From NCBI GenBank assembly GCA_973895155.1, contig OZ316894.1:14384001-14448000 (forward strand): a stretch of DNA of 64,000 bases, written 5' to 3'. The translations under genes and the position numbers were made by a program. This document shows, one piece after another, positions 20,501 through 33,470 of the stretch (within the stretch, counting starts at the first letter, position 1; the number at the start of each line of letters is the position of its first letter). A model generated the notes under the pieces. It was not told the DNA's origin, ran no database searches, and saw nothing but the letters and a program-made list of their open reading frames with translations. This DNA is from Marsupella aquatica (lineage: Eukaryota > Marchantiophyta).

Positions 20501-21872
20501 AAACAGGCAAGAAGCCAAAAGAAGTACTCAATATTATTAAAGGAACTGAATTGACGTAAATTGAAGCAGAGCCAATCATAGGCGCAAGTATGAGCCGGAA
20601 ACCAGATATGCTTCTATTCTTTCCATTTTCCATCAGATTAATTACTTCCATATATTAAGAGGTACTTTTGGAAGAGAGCCGAAGTTTCTGTATTTGGAAT
20701 TCCTCGATACCTTTTATTTGCATTAGTGCCTAATTTAGGCGTCGAAGGAGATCAATATGTTGTTTTGACCAGATTCTTGAAAAGCATGACTTGGGCAAGG
20801 TGGTAAGACGGATAGGAGAGATGTAGGGATCCGTCATTCGCGGTAGGGATGGATATGTTCTTTCTTTGATTTTTGAGCAAGTTTCTGTACAACTTCCTGG
20901 TGCAGATCATTAACAGTTATATTTGTGGAGGGCACTTCAATAAATTAGAGTGCCGTGATTGTTTATGCAGTATCTTGAGTTGATATCTTGAGCTTGCTTT
21001 CTTTGTCATCTTGTAATAGAATTAGCTTTGAGGGCCTTGTTGATATCAACGGAGTGGATGAGGGGAACTAGAACTTCTATGCGAGTTTGTTCTGCAGCCT
21101 TGTGAATGGCAATAAGAATGTGAATCACAAAACAAGGGATCTCATTTTCTTTGTTGCGGGTCAGATATGCCAATTCGCTGTACTCTGCATGTGAAGGTGA
21201 TCGTGTTAAGTATGTGGGTACTTCTATTGGCGGAGCTTCTGGAGGGGTAGTTGTCTTGAACCACGGGGGCCCTACTGGGTAAGTATGCAAATCTGTTGTT
21301 TAGATACTATTGAAATCTTGATTGTGTTATGCCCAATTTTGTTTCGCAGAACAATTTTCCGTCATGGTTTTTCCTTAAAAGTTGACACATGTCGGATGTG
21401 TTTCTCAGCCTCAAAAGAAGCTGTTAAGTCGCTTGACAAATTTTCATTAGTATGCAAACTTTTGCTTATACTCCAATTCGTATTGAATCTTAATTATTAA
21501 GTTTCTGAGTCTAATATTTGGCCCAGTAGTTTCGTGACCAGCTCAGTAGAGTTTTATAGTGAGACAGTTATTTGCTTTCTTGTTTACCCAGAAATGGAAA
21601 GTCCGTCCCTTGTCTGGGGTCGAGACCTTCAATTAAGCAGAGTCTTCCGCATATAATTGACTTTCGAGGTTATCAAGGAGCTAATTTTTTGGAGCGCTCT
21701 TGTACTGTTTTTGTATACTGAAGCAGAGGGCCTGCGATAGGGGCAAGAGGTCGGGTGCTGGTTATGCTCGAGGAGAATCCCAACAAAGCAGGGGTCCGTT
21801 TTGACAAACCAGTGTACGGTGGGAACAATCTAGTGGATCTATGTGAAGATGGCCACGGGTTTTTCTGCAATG
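17558..21872 (+). other. N-terminal module of the ATPase (exons 1-7)
   Basis: Exon 1 starts with a hydrophobic stretch, [19 protein letters not shown] (residues about 14-32), then a basic [16 protein letters not shown] patch, a likely membrane anchor with cytosolic positive flank. Exons 2 and 3 encode [19 protein letters not shown] and [16 protein letters not shown], the degenerate P-loop-like motif of this family that lacks the Walker lysine. Exons 4 and 5 are a low-complexity linker rich in Ser, Ala and Thr. Exons 6 and 7 encode [20 protein letters not shown] and [16 protein letters not shown], a small beta-barrel-like motif conserved in the plant family, ending EDGHGFFCN. Role of these parts: presumably membrane targeting and substrate handling; inference. 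Confidence 0.8.
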
Positions 21873-24800
21873 GTATGATCTTGATGCAAATGTTAACATC
21901 TCCAGTCTTCTTCCAATCCTGCGTAAATGCTTGTTGTCATATATCTCCAAAGTACGTTCTGATTCGTTGGGTTGTTTTGTCAACGTAATCTAGTTACTCA
22001 TTTCCTGTTAGTTTATGGGAAACCAACTACGAGGAGGTAAATCCCAGGGAGATGGTCCGCTGTTTCAATATTCGTCCATAGAACTCGAATGATTTCGGTC
22101 TATGCTATCCGAATTGATAAATGAATTATTATTTTTAGTCTGCCGTCCCTATGGAAGTTGGAAAGAAAGTACAAGGTCGCAGAAGCTAGAATAAGTTAAT
22201 TCTGATTCAAGAATTCATCACTTCGATCTGCTCAAGAGAAAGTCTCCTCCAACATTAACATTAAACTGGCCGATTACAGTTAATTCTTCGTGAGATAAGG
22301 TACATGAGGAGGATCTGGAGTCATGCTGATAGTGCCATATAGCGAATCTTCCCCCTATTACCTAGACAATACTGTTTACCTAGTAGTAAACTACCATGTG
22401 GATACTTGTCATCCAATCCCCAAATCTTACGTTTCTGGACTGGATGAAATTGCTAGTATTGGGGTGCTTGGATCTAAGACTATTCTCGTTGCATCGTGCC
22501 TGTACTGTCCTCCACTCTTTACTTGCGAATGATGTTCTTCCCACATAGTTCACACCAGACCGGAGAGTGGTTGGACATACCGATGTCGTTGTCATGCAAG
22601 TCGGAGAACCTGCGTTAGGCTTATCATTTCATAACGCTCTCTCAAGGAATCAGATTAGGGAAGGTCCCGTTGAGTAATATTTACCTCCACCAAGAGTCCG
22701 GTCTCATATTAATTTCTGCAGGAATCCCCATCAACACTAAATTGCTGTTGGCCAAATAGCAAGTATAGCCAGAGTTCTGATAGTCAAGGTCATTTTTAGA
22801 CCTCATCGCAAGAAGAGACTTTACGTCCTTGAGAACAGCTTGAAAAATCTAATGAGCTGCAATGAAATGGGGACTCGATCCATCAGATCTGAATGGAGCA
22901 AGTTCTTTTAGTGTGTCCTGGAAAGGCTGTTTTGATACCTGGTCCCAACGTTACACTTATGAATACGTGGACGTATTGGTCTGGCGTTTTATTTTTCTAC
23001 CTGGCTGTAAAGGGTCAGCTCTGAGATTGTAGTTGAAAGAAGAGCAGACCTCTTGGTCTCTCATGAACCTTTAATTTCTATTGACCCTCGCTGTTTTTAT
23101 TTGTCTACCTTTGACAATGACTTTAGTTGTTGTTGAACAGCACATAATTCTCTAGAACTTTCGACGTCGTCAAGATCTGATCGGCGGAGTCCTGTATCCA
23201 GTTTCCTTAGCTCACAATTACAGCCAGCATGAATCAGCAGAGCCCATTCGACTGCGTCATAGTTGAACCCCATTGCAAAATTCGGTACTCTTTTACTTTA
23301 GGGCACTTCCGAGAACCATCGAGATAAAGAAGAGGAGAGTGGGAAACTGCAATTTTGTCCATTTCAATTGTCGTAAGAATGCAACCCATGAATTGATTTA
23401 TTGGAATTAGTAACAATTTTATTTCTGTTGATACTGGCAACCTCTCCAAATATCTCTTGTACAATCTGAATACCAGGATAATTTACTTTGGCTACTTTCT
23501 GCAAAGCTTTCCCAGAGTCACAAAAGTGGGTGGAAAATAAGAGGGCACAATGAACAACAGAAATGAAGATTTTTCGTTCCCCACCAGATGGCTCTCCCGA
23601 TCCAATGTATAGTTGCAGAAACCCATGAACTGAGTTAGTGGAATAGTTGCGTGGGTGGACTGATCCACGTCGAAATCTAGCCCCGTCAAAACTCACGTCA
23701 TACTGGTACTGTTTTGCACAATCTAGGAGCTATATATCGGACTGCGTACAACACCATTCCAGACTTGAATTCCCAATACGCCATATATTGTTTGGGCCGC
23801 GTTGTTTTTTGAAAAAATAAATAATTCGTTTGAGAAAGAAGATCAAGCGAAGGACGAAAAGAAACTCATTATTTGTAATTACCAGCTAGGGCTTCTAACT
23901 CTCTCAAAAGAGTTCATCCGCAAGTATAACATCAGAATCCCTACTGAAAGTTTTCTAGAGCTATCTGATTTATGTCGTCAATAGCCCCCATTCTCGCTGG
24001 AAACCGACAATATTGGAGAGCCCCGTATCTTCATGCGATTTCCTACTCATGTGAACTGAGGCTCTTTTCGTTTTCCAAAACGTTCTTGAAGTTGGTTTCG
24101 CCTGTTTTCACCGAGGTTTATTCGACTATTAGTAGACATTTACATTCCAAATCGTGTATTGGAATTCCTGATAATATCTCAGTGTTTGCTCAATTCTATA
24201 ATTTGGCCATTACCATCGTTCCTACAGTCCGTCCGTGTATTAGTAAAGAGCATGGTTTTAGAGAATTTCATTTGTTGTGCTCAGGTACAATTTGTTTGCT
24301 TGCCTGACAGCTTCCAACAAATCTATCATGCAGTGACGGAGCTTCGTTTGGAAAATTCTCCAGGTGAAGATGCAGACAAACTTGTGTTGGATTCTTTGCT
24401 TGAGGTACGTGGCTTAGAGATTACTGCAGTTTCCTTTCTGGTGTTTCACTTTAAAGCGTTCAAGCTATTAGACATTTAGGTGCAAGCCGTTTGGTAACAT
24501 ATAATTTCTAACGCAGGTGTTATTAGTTGAAGCTTCAAAGGAGCCACTGATTCTCTTCATGAAGAACGTGGAGAAGTCAATTATTGGTAACTTTGAGCGG
24601 TACATGAAGCTGGAACGTCTGGAAAAAACTGATGCTAGGCTCGTAGTCATTGGGTCACATACATCAGATCTTCAGAAGGAGAAGGTATCGCTGTTCTCAC
24701 TTTGTATGCAGCTCGACTTTAGACCTCGAATCTGTTGGTTTTGACCTGTGTGTTTCAAATCAAGATGAATTTAGTCTGAGGAGTTTTCTTTTTGGTGCAG

Positions 24801-27800
24801 GGCAGTTCTGGATCTTCAGCCTCGCAGAAATTGGGAAACAATTTTACAGCCCTCTTAGATATCTCATTTCTGGTTAGCTTGTTGGTTTCCTCTTTCTCGT
24901 TCTCGTCCCTTTCATATTATTTTTGTAGGTTATTCACCATGTTTCTTTCTTGTTATTTCTTGGTTGTCTCTTTCCAGACCTTCATGTAGTGATTATGCTG
25001 AATATATTTGTCTATTTATGTTAATACAGTACTTTCTATGCTTGGATCAGTCGTCGACATTTCCGCATCTCTTTGTTAATATTTGCAATTGTTGCAGGAT
25101 CATCTCGCATCACGTATGGAGGACTACAAAGGAGACGGTCCAAAAGCTTCAAAGATGCTTTTGAAACTTTTTCCGACAAAGATACACGTGCAGCAACCCC
25201 AGGTACCTACTAATTACAGTAAGTAACAGACAGATTAGTTGATGGGAAAACGTCGTACTGCACAGCCTAGATTTAGAATTAAGAACGTTTTTAAGTGTTT
25301 CCTTTGTACCGGTTTTTCTTTTCTGTTGTGTATTTGTGGCATTTGGCTAATAGTGTGGTCACTCCGGTGATTGAGATGCACAAAGAGTTATTTTGGATTT
25401 TTAGTAAACATTACTTATTTGACAGTTTGCTTATAGTATGGGATACCATTCTTTGGTTCTTCTCATCGTTTACTCAGTCATTGGCAAAGCTGACTCATGT
25501 CTTATACCTGTGAGATTTCTTGAAAAGGAGGTATCAGGAGGCCTGTGAGTAAGGGGTACAATTCTTGTCAATCGTAGCATTACTTACAGTGGCTGTTTCT
25601 TTGAATGCGATTGGTCGTTCGGAATACTCTTGCAATGGCAACACAGGTCTGATGACTGCAAATTGCTCCTACTGTTTGTTCCAGGAGGAAAGCCAATTGC
25701 TGGAGTGGAATCAGCAACTTGAGCAGGACACCGAGAAACTCAAGGCTGAGACTAACAGGCAGCAGCTTCGCATGGTTTGTGCCTTCTCTTCCGGTCTAAT
25801 CTGTGCTGGATATTACTTCAAAAGTTGAACTTCTGAACTTGTGGCGGCTCATCTCATCAGTTTGTTTTGACTGGATAGAGGTGAGGTGTTCAGTCTTCAA
25901 ATTTGATCAGGATCAAGTGCGTCCTAAGGTAGGATAAAATCTATGTAGAACGAGAAGGACTTCCCCAGAAATAAAGATCTGCCTACATAGATCCGAAGAA
26001 GATTGATACATTACAGAATGAAGAAACAATGTACATAAGATCTACATAGTCCGGAGTCAGGTCTTGGTTCCTCTCAGGAACTCACGAACAGCAGTTTCCT
26101 CTTTAGGTAGGAGGAACAGAGTCCTAGTGAGATGTCCAGGGCCTCACTCTCCAGCAATGAGGGAATCCTAGGGACATCTGGAATTTCACTGGACAGCTTT
26201 GGAGCTTTGAACTTGGTTAACTTATACGCCCCGAGGTGACTACCTACTACAACAGCACTATTGACTGAACAAAGACTGGCAGATCAGATGCGATTAGAGA
26301 CAGACCGTCGGCCTTAATATGAAAGCTGGTAGGAAAGGATCTATAAATTCATCCCTGTGAATTCCTAGCAAAACTTAGCTTAAACAAAAATAAATCAACT
26401 ATCTTTTAACCTTGTTACACGTCTGCAGTCCAGGACGTAGCCCATCGACTTGAGGTCATATGTACAATATGTAGCTCTAACATCTGTTCTTTACAGGTCA
26501 TGGGAGCTTCGAGTGTTGAATGCCATGATCTGTCAAATATTGAAGTCCGGACGCATGTCTTGACACATGACAGTAAGTGCATGGTTCTAATGAAATTTCT
26601 AATTCCCACTTGACAGTTGTCGTTTTTTGCCTTTTACCGACGTGAAAGCTGATCCATAACTCGGGATGGACTTACTGTTCCTAATAGTGGAGTGTACAAA
26701 TGATTATGTGGTTTTGCAAGCTGGAGCTACCCACTGGTCTACATCAAAAGTGAATCCTTTCAGTTGGTGAGGGGGTAGGACGGTGGAGGTGTTGGTCATT
26801 TTATGATGCTTTCATTGATTGGCAGTGGCAGAGAAGGTGGTAGGTTGGGGTATAAGCCATCACTTGCAGACAAATCATGACACTGTTTTCAATAATGGGA
26901 AGCTTGTGATAGGAGCTGAAAGGTGAGTCTGTTTACATTGCTGCTGTGATAGATTCAGAGGAAACCTCATTGTCTTTGAATTATTGTTCAGAGGTTTTAC
27001 TAAGAAGCTTGGACAATTTTTTTCCTTCCTAATTTTGGACTGTCTGAGGATATCTCTTGCAGTTTACAACACAGTCTTCAAGAACTTCAGTCACTACAAC
27101 GGGGTAGTTCTCCTCGAAAGAAAAACCTTAAGGTGTGAAGATCTTGATATAGCTCTCAAGTCATCTGTGTAATGAACATCGTTGTAGGTTTATACAGGAG
27201 AACTATCGCTTCCAGCAGGTTCGTGAGGACTACTGCAAGTTAGAATTGGGTGCTTCGTTCCCACTAGAAGAAATAAGTTTGAAGGCTTGGTACTGATCTC
27301 GGACAGTGAAACAGGATGTGATTTGTGACAACGAATTTGAGAAGATGCTACTTCCCGAGGTTATCCCACCGGATGAACTTGGGGTGACTTTTGATCATAT
27401 TGGGGCTCTTGACAATGTGAAGGAGACATTACGAGAGTTAGTAATGCTTCCTCTTCAACGACCAGAGCTGTTTGTCAAGGGACAACTAACCAAGGTGATT
27501 TGATTTGATATTGATAGTTCTAAGTACGGGTTTGGACACAATCGATTGTGGGTACTCTCCTTTTTTGTGTTTTAGTCATTGACCTAGATTGGAACGGCAC
27601 CCTTTCGAAGATAACTATCTGCTGCTTGGTAGTCTCCATCCCATATTCCCGTGCTCCTTCCACCTATCGGCTTTCAAATGAATTTCAATCTCGTAGTCTT
27701 TTAATGGAATCAGGCATGCTATCTGGGATCAACATATCTGAAAGCCAATCGAAGAGATGTTAAGAAGTCTGTCTTCTCGGACAAGTGGGTGAGGGACATT

Positions 27801-30474
27801 TCTCAAAACTTGTGGTACGGAAATAATGAAGCGGCCTGGTACGTAGTTATTCAGCTATTGGCGTGGCCAGCTGTAAGTCTACTGAGCAGCACAGTAACTT
27901 GACTTTGGCAGATATGAGAGACCTTGCACGAGCCCTTTTCAAAGTAACCGGCAGTATATCATCGTATTTTAAAAACCTTTTGAACTCATGTAGGAAATAT
28001 CGGAAATTCCTTGTCCTCAGACTTTTGTGATCGCCGAGAACTTGCCACTTTTTGCTTTGTCTATTTGTTTCATCTGTTTAGACAGTTCTTGGCCATTTTC
28101 TTTTGAAGGTATTGTAATGGGTAGTGTTGGACTATCATGAAGAGATTCTACAGTGGTGAGTAACATCATGTCTGTCATTTTTTAAAGAAGGAACTCAAAG
28201 TCTGAAGGTGGGAGCCTAATCACTTCGCACTTACTGTTGTACTTCTAAATCGTTGTTGCTTATCTCGGTAACTTTTGGAGTTGTTGAGAACCGTAATTGA
28301 ACCCTGGATGTATGATACTAACCATTTCATCCCTTTCAGCCTTGTAGAGGTCTTCTTCTGTTTGGGCCACCTGGTACTGGCAAGACAATGCTGGCGAAAG
28401 CAGTGGCAACAGAAGCTGGCGCAAATTTCATCAATATTTCAATGTCCACGATTGCATCAAAGGTAAAGTGCTAAATTCCATAGAAATGGCATTCCTGCAT
28501 GTTCTATTGGGTTGGACCCTTATTATGAAGTTGGGACATGTGTGTTGGCATTTTAGGTCGTCATGTGTGAGTTTCACTGACGGTTTTAAAATTTTTGTTT
28601 TTCCACTCATGTATTGGAGTTTTCTGACTGTCATTTGCAGTGGTTTGGTGAAGCTGAGAAATATGTGAAGGCTGTATTTACACTTGCAAGCAAGATTTCA
28701 CCCAGTGTCATCTTCATAGATGAGGTATCTGGTCTGTCCTGTACTCCCACTTCTTGTACAGCAAACTTCAGAACCCCCTGTTTGCAGATACCTCACTCAG
28801 TCCATCGCTACTGACCATACGCTCTGTATTGCTAACATTTTTTAACTAGTTCTGAAGTTTGCTTGTTTGACTTGACAAGTTGGATACGTTCCCTGTTCTT
28901 TAGTATACAATATAACGTACTCAATATACTCTACATGCATGATGTGGCCCTTGGAAAGTATCCTATATATTGTCTTATCTATGACTCAGCTAGACTGAAC
29001 GCGCTAAGTACATAAATTATGGGGTCCCTATAATGTTAAGGTGGACAGTATGCTAGGACGACGAGGCAAAGATACTGAGCACTCAGCCATGCGGAAGCTC
29101 AAAAATGAGTTCATGGGTAGCTGGGATGGATTACGTACCAGAGAAAAAGAAAGAGTTCTGGTTTTGGCAGCGACAAATCGTCCATTTGATCTCGATGAAG
29201 CTGTGATCAGGAGATTTCCTCGGAGGTCAGTATCTGTTGACCTTAAAACTATTTCAAGTCAATCGCCTCTTGCTATTCATGCAAATTTAAATCTCGCTTG
29301 TTTTTCTTGCGAATTTAAAGGTCTCGCAATAAGGAGGAAGTGTTTACTTCTCGTATGCCCTCCAAACTGCATCTGTATTCTCTTGTCGTCCACACGGGCT
29401 CAAGGCGGTGTGTTGCAGGTTGATGATAGATCTTCCAGATGCTGAGAACAGAGCAAAAATTCTACGAGTCATTCTTGCTGAAGAGGATGTCTCATCCGAC
29501 TTCAATGTGGACGAGCTTGCTGCTGCGACTGATGGTTATTCGGGCAGTGACTTGAAGGTATGGTTTATTTGTTTTTTGTTAATTTCTTTCAGGTCGAGGA
29601 ATTGTATTTGACAAGACTCATCTGAAGTCTTTATTCTCCCTGTCCTCACAGAGTTTATGTACGACTGCTGCATATAGGCGCATCCGAGAGCTTTTGGACC
29701 AGGAAAAGAAGGTTTGCACCCTGTAGCTCCGAAAACTCATAGGGCATTCGTCAAAAGGAGCCTGAGAAGTGTTCGGGATACTCCAAAATGGGGTAGTTGT
29801 GTTGAGATTATTCTCTTTTCAGTTGGAAATATTTTAATTATCTGGAGAGCTATACAGAAAAAGTAACTTGCGGTTTTTAGTCTCCATCACCCAAACTACT
29901 GAATGTCTTTGGAGCAGGATACTGCAAAAGCAAAGGAAGAAGGTTTGGAGCTTCCCCTGTCAAAAGCAGGAGTAGTCCCCTATATCCGTCCTTTGAATAT
30001 GGCAGATATGCGTCAGGCCATAGAAAAGGTATTTATGTTCAGTTTTACTTGATTCCCTTACGATCTATAATTTTTCTGATACAAATGAGTGCATTTCATC
30101 TGAATACGAGGAGGTCCATCCTTGAATCATGAGACTGGCAGTTCACGTGAGGAGGTTGCATGGAGGGTATCTGTGACGGATCTGGGTCTTTGTCTTCTCT
30201 CTTTTTCTTCGTATTATACATGAATAGTCTCTATGGGCATTGGATAACGACATTGACAAAGCTATCCTGATTCATTTTACTTATGTAGTAGACTGCCCTG
30301 AAACGCTCAGGTTATTTTGCCTTATGAATGCCCGTAACTGTGGTACTGGTCATTGTTTAGGTTCGATCAAGTGTTTCTACAGATGCAGGAAGTATGGTGG
30401 AGCTTCAGCAATGGAATGAGCAGTATGGAGAAGGAGGGACCAGGAAGAAAACCACATTAAGTTACTTTATGTGA
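17558..30474 (+). CDS. Plant AAA+ ATPase, DAA1/ATAD1-like, 23 exons, 959 aa
   Basis: Spliced frame: exons 17558-17865, 18204-18325, 18659-18753, 19115-19240, 19902-20157, 21197-21278, 21727-21872, 24334-24404, 24517-24684, 24801-24872, 25098-25202, 25685-25774, 26497-26572, 26826-26922, 27063-27132, 27315-27494, 28340-28462, 28641-28724, 29041-29225, 29419-29557, 29652-29711, 29918-30028, 30361-30474. All junctions are GT-AG and phases close to 960 codons including the stop. Length and motif order match the plant family containing Arabidopsis DAA1 (AT1G64110) and its paralogues, ATPases related to mitochondrial/peroxisomal ATAD1 (Msp1) in their core. No frameshift or stop is seen, so it is probably expressed and functional. 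Exons 4 and 5, which encode Ser/Ala-rich linkers, are the least certain. Confidence 0.92.
21873..24333 (+). other. Intron 7 of the ATPase gene, 2.46 kb
   Basis: The longest intron in the gene, several times longer than most others. No transposon domain or terminal repeat was recognised. Two segments around 23378-23410 and 23605-23650 share a loosely similar block (acccatgaaYtgaRttaKtggaa), perhaps an old internal duplication. The acceptor atcatgcag at 24333 was chosen because it alone joins in phase to the conserved [16 protein letters not shown]. Confidence 0.55.
27315..30474 (+). other. AAA+ catalytic core of the ATPase (exons 16-23)
   Basis: Exon 16 carries [20 protein letters not shown] and the [14 protein letters not shown] entry helix. 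Exon 17 holds Walker A GPPGTGKT and the [16 protein letters not shown] segment. Exon 18 holds pore-loop [11 protein letters not shown] and Walker B VIFIDE. Exon 19 holds [10 protein letters not shown], the sensor 1 stretch [16 protein letters not shown] and the arginine pair in RRFPRR. Exon 20 begins the small lid domain with [10 protein letters not shown], exons 21-22 continue it, and exon 23 ends with [11 protein letters not shown] and a C-terminal Tyr-Phe-Met. Every catalytic residue expected for an active ATPase is present. The family extracts or remodels membrane proteins as a hexamer, which is established for ATAD1/Msp1 and inferred here. Confidence 0.93.
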
Positions 30475-31624
30475 CTTTTATTAGGCCATTTTGTAGATAT
30501 ACTAGCTCTCTCCAGTGGTGGGGACTCCTCACTTCTGTTCTGGATCTACGTGATCGTTGTTTTTTCAGAACCGTGTGAGTAGCATCTGAGTCTGCCTTGA
30601 GGAAGATCATACCAAGTGCGATATTTTGTAGAGATGTCTCTCCAGGCAGTGTTTCATATGAGGATTTGTTCCTTGCTTGGCATGTTGGGTTTAAGCAGGC
30701 AGAGATGGAGAGGCAATGTGGGTCAGATTGCTAGCGATCTGGTCACTAACATACCAGTCTTGTGGTGATTTTCAGAACCCTTTCTTGGATGGTATTTTAA
30801 TTTAGATTAGATAATAGGATGGTAGAGAGTACTGTGCAATTTGCAGCACAGACTCGCCTAGTATTTTAATGACTAGACAAACACTGATTTCAGTGGAGAG
30901 GTGTACACGATAATCAAGAAGCTTCCCTTAAGGCTGTTACAAGGTTTTCCCTGCTAGGGGATTGCCGCCGTTTTGATTCGAGTCGACTGTTTTTAATTTC
31001 GAGTGTCATTACCTAAGGCAAGGACAAAAGTATCTCTACTCTTGCACATTATGTGCACAATCCAGTACCATAGACTTACTTAAACTTTCCCTGTCATTAT
31101 TTCATTTCTTTACTTGTACTCTTGTACCTTATGCACAGAACTTTTCAATATCATAGATTTAAATTTTCCTAGTCATTGTGTGACTTGTACTTTATCCCAC
31201 TCAACAAATATGCAGTAGCCACAAAAAATGAAACATGCTCATAAATGAACGTGCTATTGGCGAAGGCCGCCGTCAATATCTGTTGGAGTGCCCGTCTGAT
31301 GTGGTCAATTTCCTGTAACTATCAGCTGTAATATCAGCAGGTCGTTTTCCTGTATGTATACACTGATTATCAAAATTAGTCACACAATATTGAGAAATCT
31401 ACTTCCTGCAACTATGAGCTGTGGGATTATATGAGCATTTACACTGATTACCACAATTAGATACACACAATATTGAGAAACAAGGGCTCCAGGGATGTTG
31501 TGAGAAAATAGAGAAAATATAAGCAGTGAGTAAACACAATTTATTCTAAATGAAACGAAGTGTTATTTTCTATGACATGCAATAATATATGACAAGCACT
31601 CTATTAGTGTCTAAAACACGTTAA
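30475..31624. other. Downstream region of the ATPase gene
   Basis: The first 400 bp probably holds the 3' UTR. No ORF with coding character was found. Around 31330-31470 two similar phrases (cctgYaactaTSagctgt... acactgattaYcaMaattag) suggest a small internal duplication. AT-rich thereafter. Confidence 0.45.
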
Positions 31625-32249
31625 AAGTACAAAATATTCACTAATGTAATGTAAAAAATTAATCCGTGTACCCCCATGTTCTTTTAGAGACAGTTATCTA
31701 GAACTGAAGTCTAGATGAATCAAACTGAAGTCTAGATGGATCACCACGGTTTACTCCATGGTACCGAAGAAATGTTGGATGCATTCAAGTTGCATCAAAA
31801 GTAATCATTTTTCAATTTTTACACTAAGATAAATGAAGAGAGAGAAGTCATTAGTGTCATCAAATCATTAACTTTGCATAATTGTTTAAGACAAAAAGTT
31901 ACATGAAAATAAATCTCCAATTGTGAAATTCAGAATTAAGTACAAAATATTCACTAATGTAATGTAAAAAATTAATCCGTGTACCCCCATGTTCTTTTAG
32001 AGACAGTTATCTAGAACTGAAGTCTAGATGGATCAAACTGAAGTCTAGTGGATCACCACGGTTTACTCCACGGTACCGAAGAAATGTTGGATGCATTCAA
32101 GTTGCATCAAAAGTAATCATTTTTCAATTTTTACACTAAGATAAATGAAGAGAGAGAAGTCATTAGTGTCATCAAATCATTAACTTTGCATAATTGTTTA
32201 AGACAAAAAGTTACATGAAAACAAATCTCCAGTTGTGAAATTCGGAATT
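31625..32249. repeat. Tandem duplication, two units of 313 bp
   Basis: AAGTACAAAATATTCACTAA begins unit 1 at 31625 and unit 2 at 31938. The units share long identical blocks through tgtacccccatgttcttttagag and aatgttggatgcattcaagttg. Differences are a few substitutions and one- to two-base indels around the repeated tctagatgRatc phrase. Within each unit gaactgaagtctagatg is itself partly doubled. There is no ORF. Likely a replication or recombination duplication of intergenic DNA. Confidence 0.92.
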
Positions 32250-32857
32250 AATCGAAAGCTAAAGAAATTTAAAAACTCATGACCACCTTAGAAAGCTCAT
32301 TGGAAAGCTAGAGAACATTGAAAACTTATAATCTCCTCAGAACTCAACTAAATCTATCAATGTTAAGTTCATTAAGAAGTTGAAGAAATTCTAAAATTCA
32401 TAATCTCTTTAGTACTCTATAAAATCTATAAATTTTAGGTTCATTCTCATGGAAGGGGTCAACATTTCAGGGGTTGTACAACAAAGATTTCTATTCACGT
32501 TAGAGATTATGAAATCACGAGTAAAATTTATTTTTCAAATTACTTACTCAATTCTGGGGAATTTACAAACGACAGCAAAGAGATAATAGTAACAGCAAAC
32601 GGGAACTGCTACAAGTGAACAGTGTTAGGCTTCCAGTGAACAATGATATAAAAAACCGGGACTAAAGAAGCATTGGGCAATACTGATATAGAAAGTAAGA
32701 CGACCAAAGAGGCCTGGAATGAAACAAAACAAAATGGAAACATGTCTTTGCCAAACGAGTAAAACGACTCACCATTCAATCAAACAAAATCCGAGACCAA
32801 AATATGCCGATATACAAAGGGGGAAAAACAAAATGTCATATGTAATCGTAAAGTACA
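32250..32857. other. AT-rich intergenic stretch
   Basis: No gene or mobile-element end recognised. It runs up to the first degenerate unit of the repeat array that appears to mark the left end of the ParB/methyltransferase-transposase block. Confidence 0.4.
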
Positions 32858-33235
32858 CAACGCGCTCGGCGTAGGTCCAAAAAATGTAGTTTAAACCAGA
32901 AACCTGCCGGCAGAAAAGTCCGATATACAAAAGCCGTGGCCGACCCTGGCTCAAGATTGCCAAGAAAACATAAGCAGCGCTCGGCGCTATCTTACACTAT
33001 GGTCCTAAAAATGCGGTCTATTGAAGAGAATAATCGGAAAGAAAACCAAAATGCTTAAGCCTCGATCGACTCAGTCTCAAAACTTCCGCAAGAATATGCA
33101 GCGCTCAGCGCTATCTTACACTACGGTCCTAAAAATGCAGTCTAATGAAGAGCACAATTGGAAAGAAAACCATAACGCCTCGGTCGACTCAGTCTCAAAA
33201 CTTCCGCAAGAACATAAGCAGCGCTCGGCACTATC
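32858..33235. repeat. Array of about 120-bp units carrying the GCGC palindrome
   Basis: Units start at about 32860 (degenerate), 32976, 33100 and 33220. Each contains AGCGCTCGGCGCT or a close variant. The two best-preserved units (32976 and 33100) go on with atcttacactaYggtcctaa, an aatgcRgtctaWtgaagag phrase and tcagtctcaaaacttccgcaag. The last unit breaks off after the motif. The palindromic core is a variant of the motif dispersed through the block to its right, so the array looks like a subterminal repeat region of that mobile unit, a common site for transposase binding. Confidence 0.75.
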
Positions 33236-33470
33236 TTAAAGTTATGACCAAACCGAATGATGTAACATCGTTCACTGTGAAAAACCATCCAGCCAAAACA
33301 TATGAAGAGCACCTCTAGCTTTCAGAGTTGCAATCGTCGTCCACTCCTGCCGCTTCCCTTTTCCAATTTTTCTTGAATCCAAGACCACGCAATCGAATGT
33401 ATCTCTCAGAAGGTCCCCGACGCACTGCCCTCCTACCTTCATTCAGAATATTACTGTCCTCAAAGTCAAC

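Noticed and set aside
21873-24333. Separate gene in ATPase intron 7
   Set aside because: Only short ORFs without recognisable motifs on both strands; none shows splice-compatible coding pattern.
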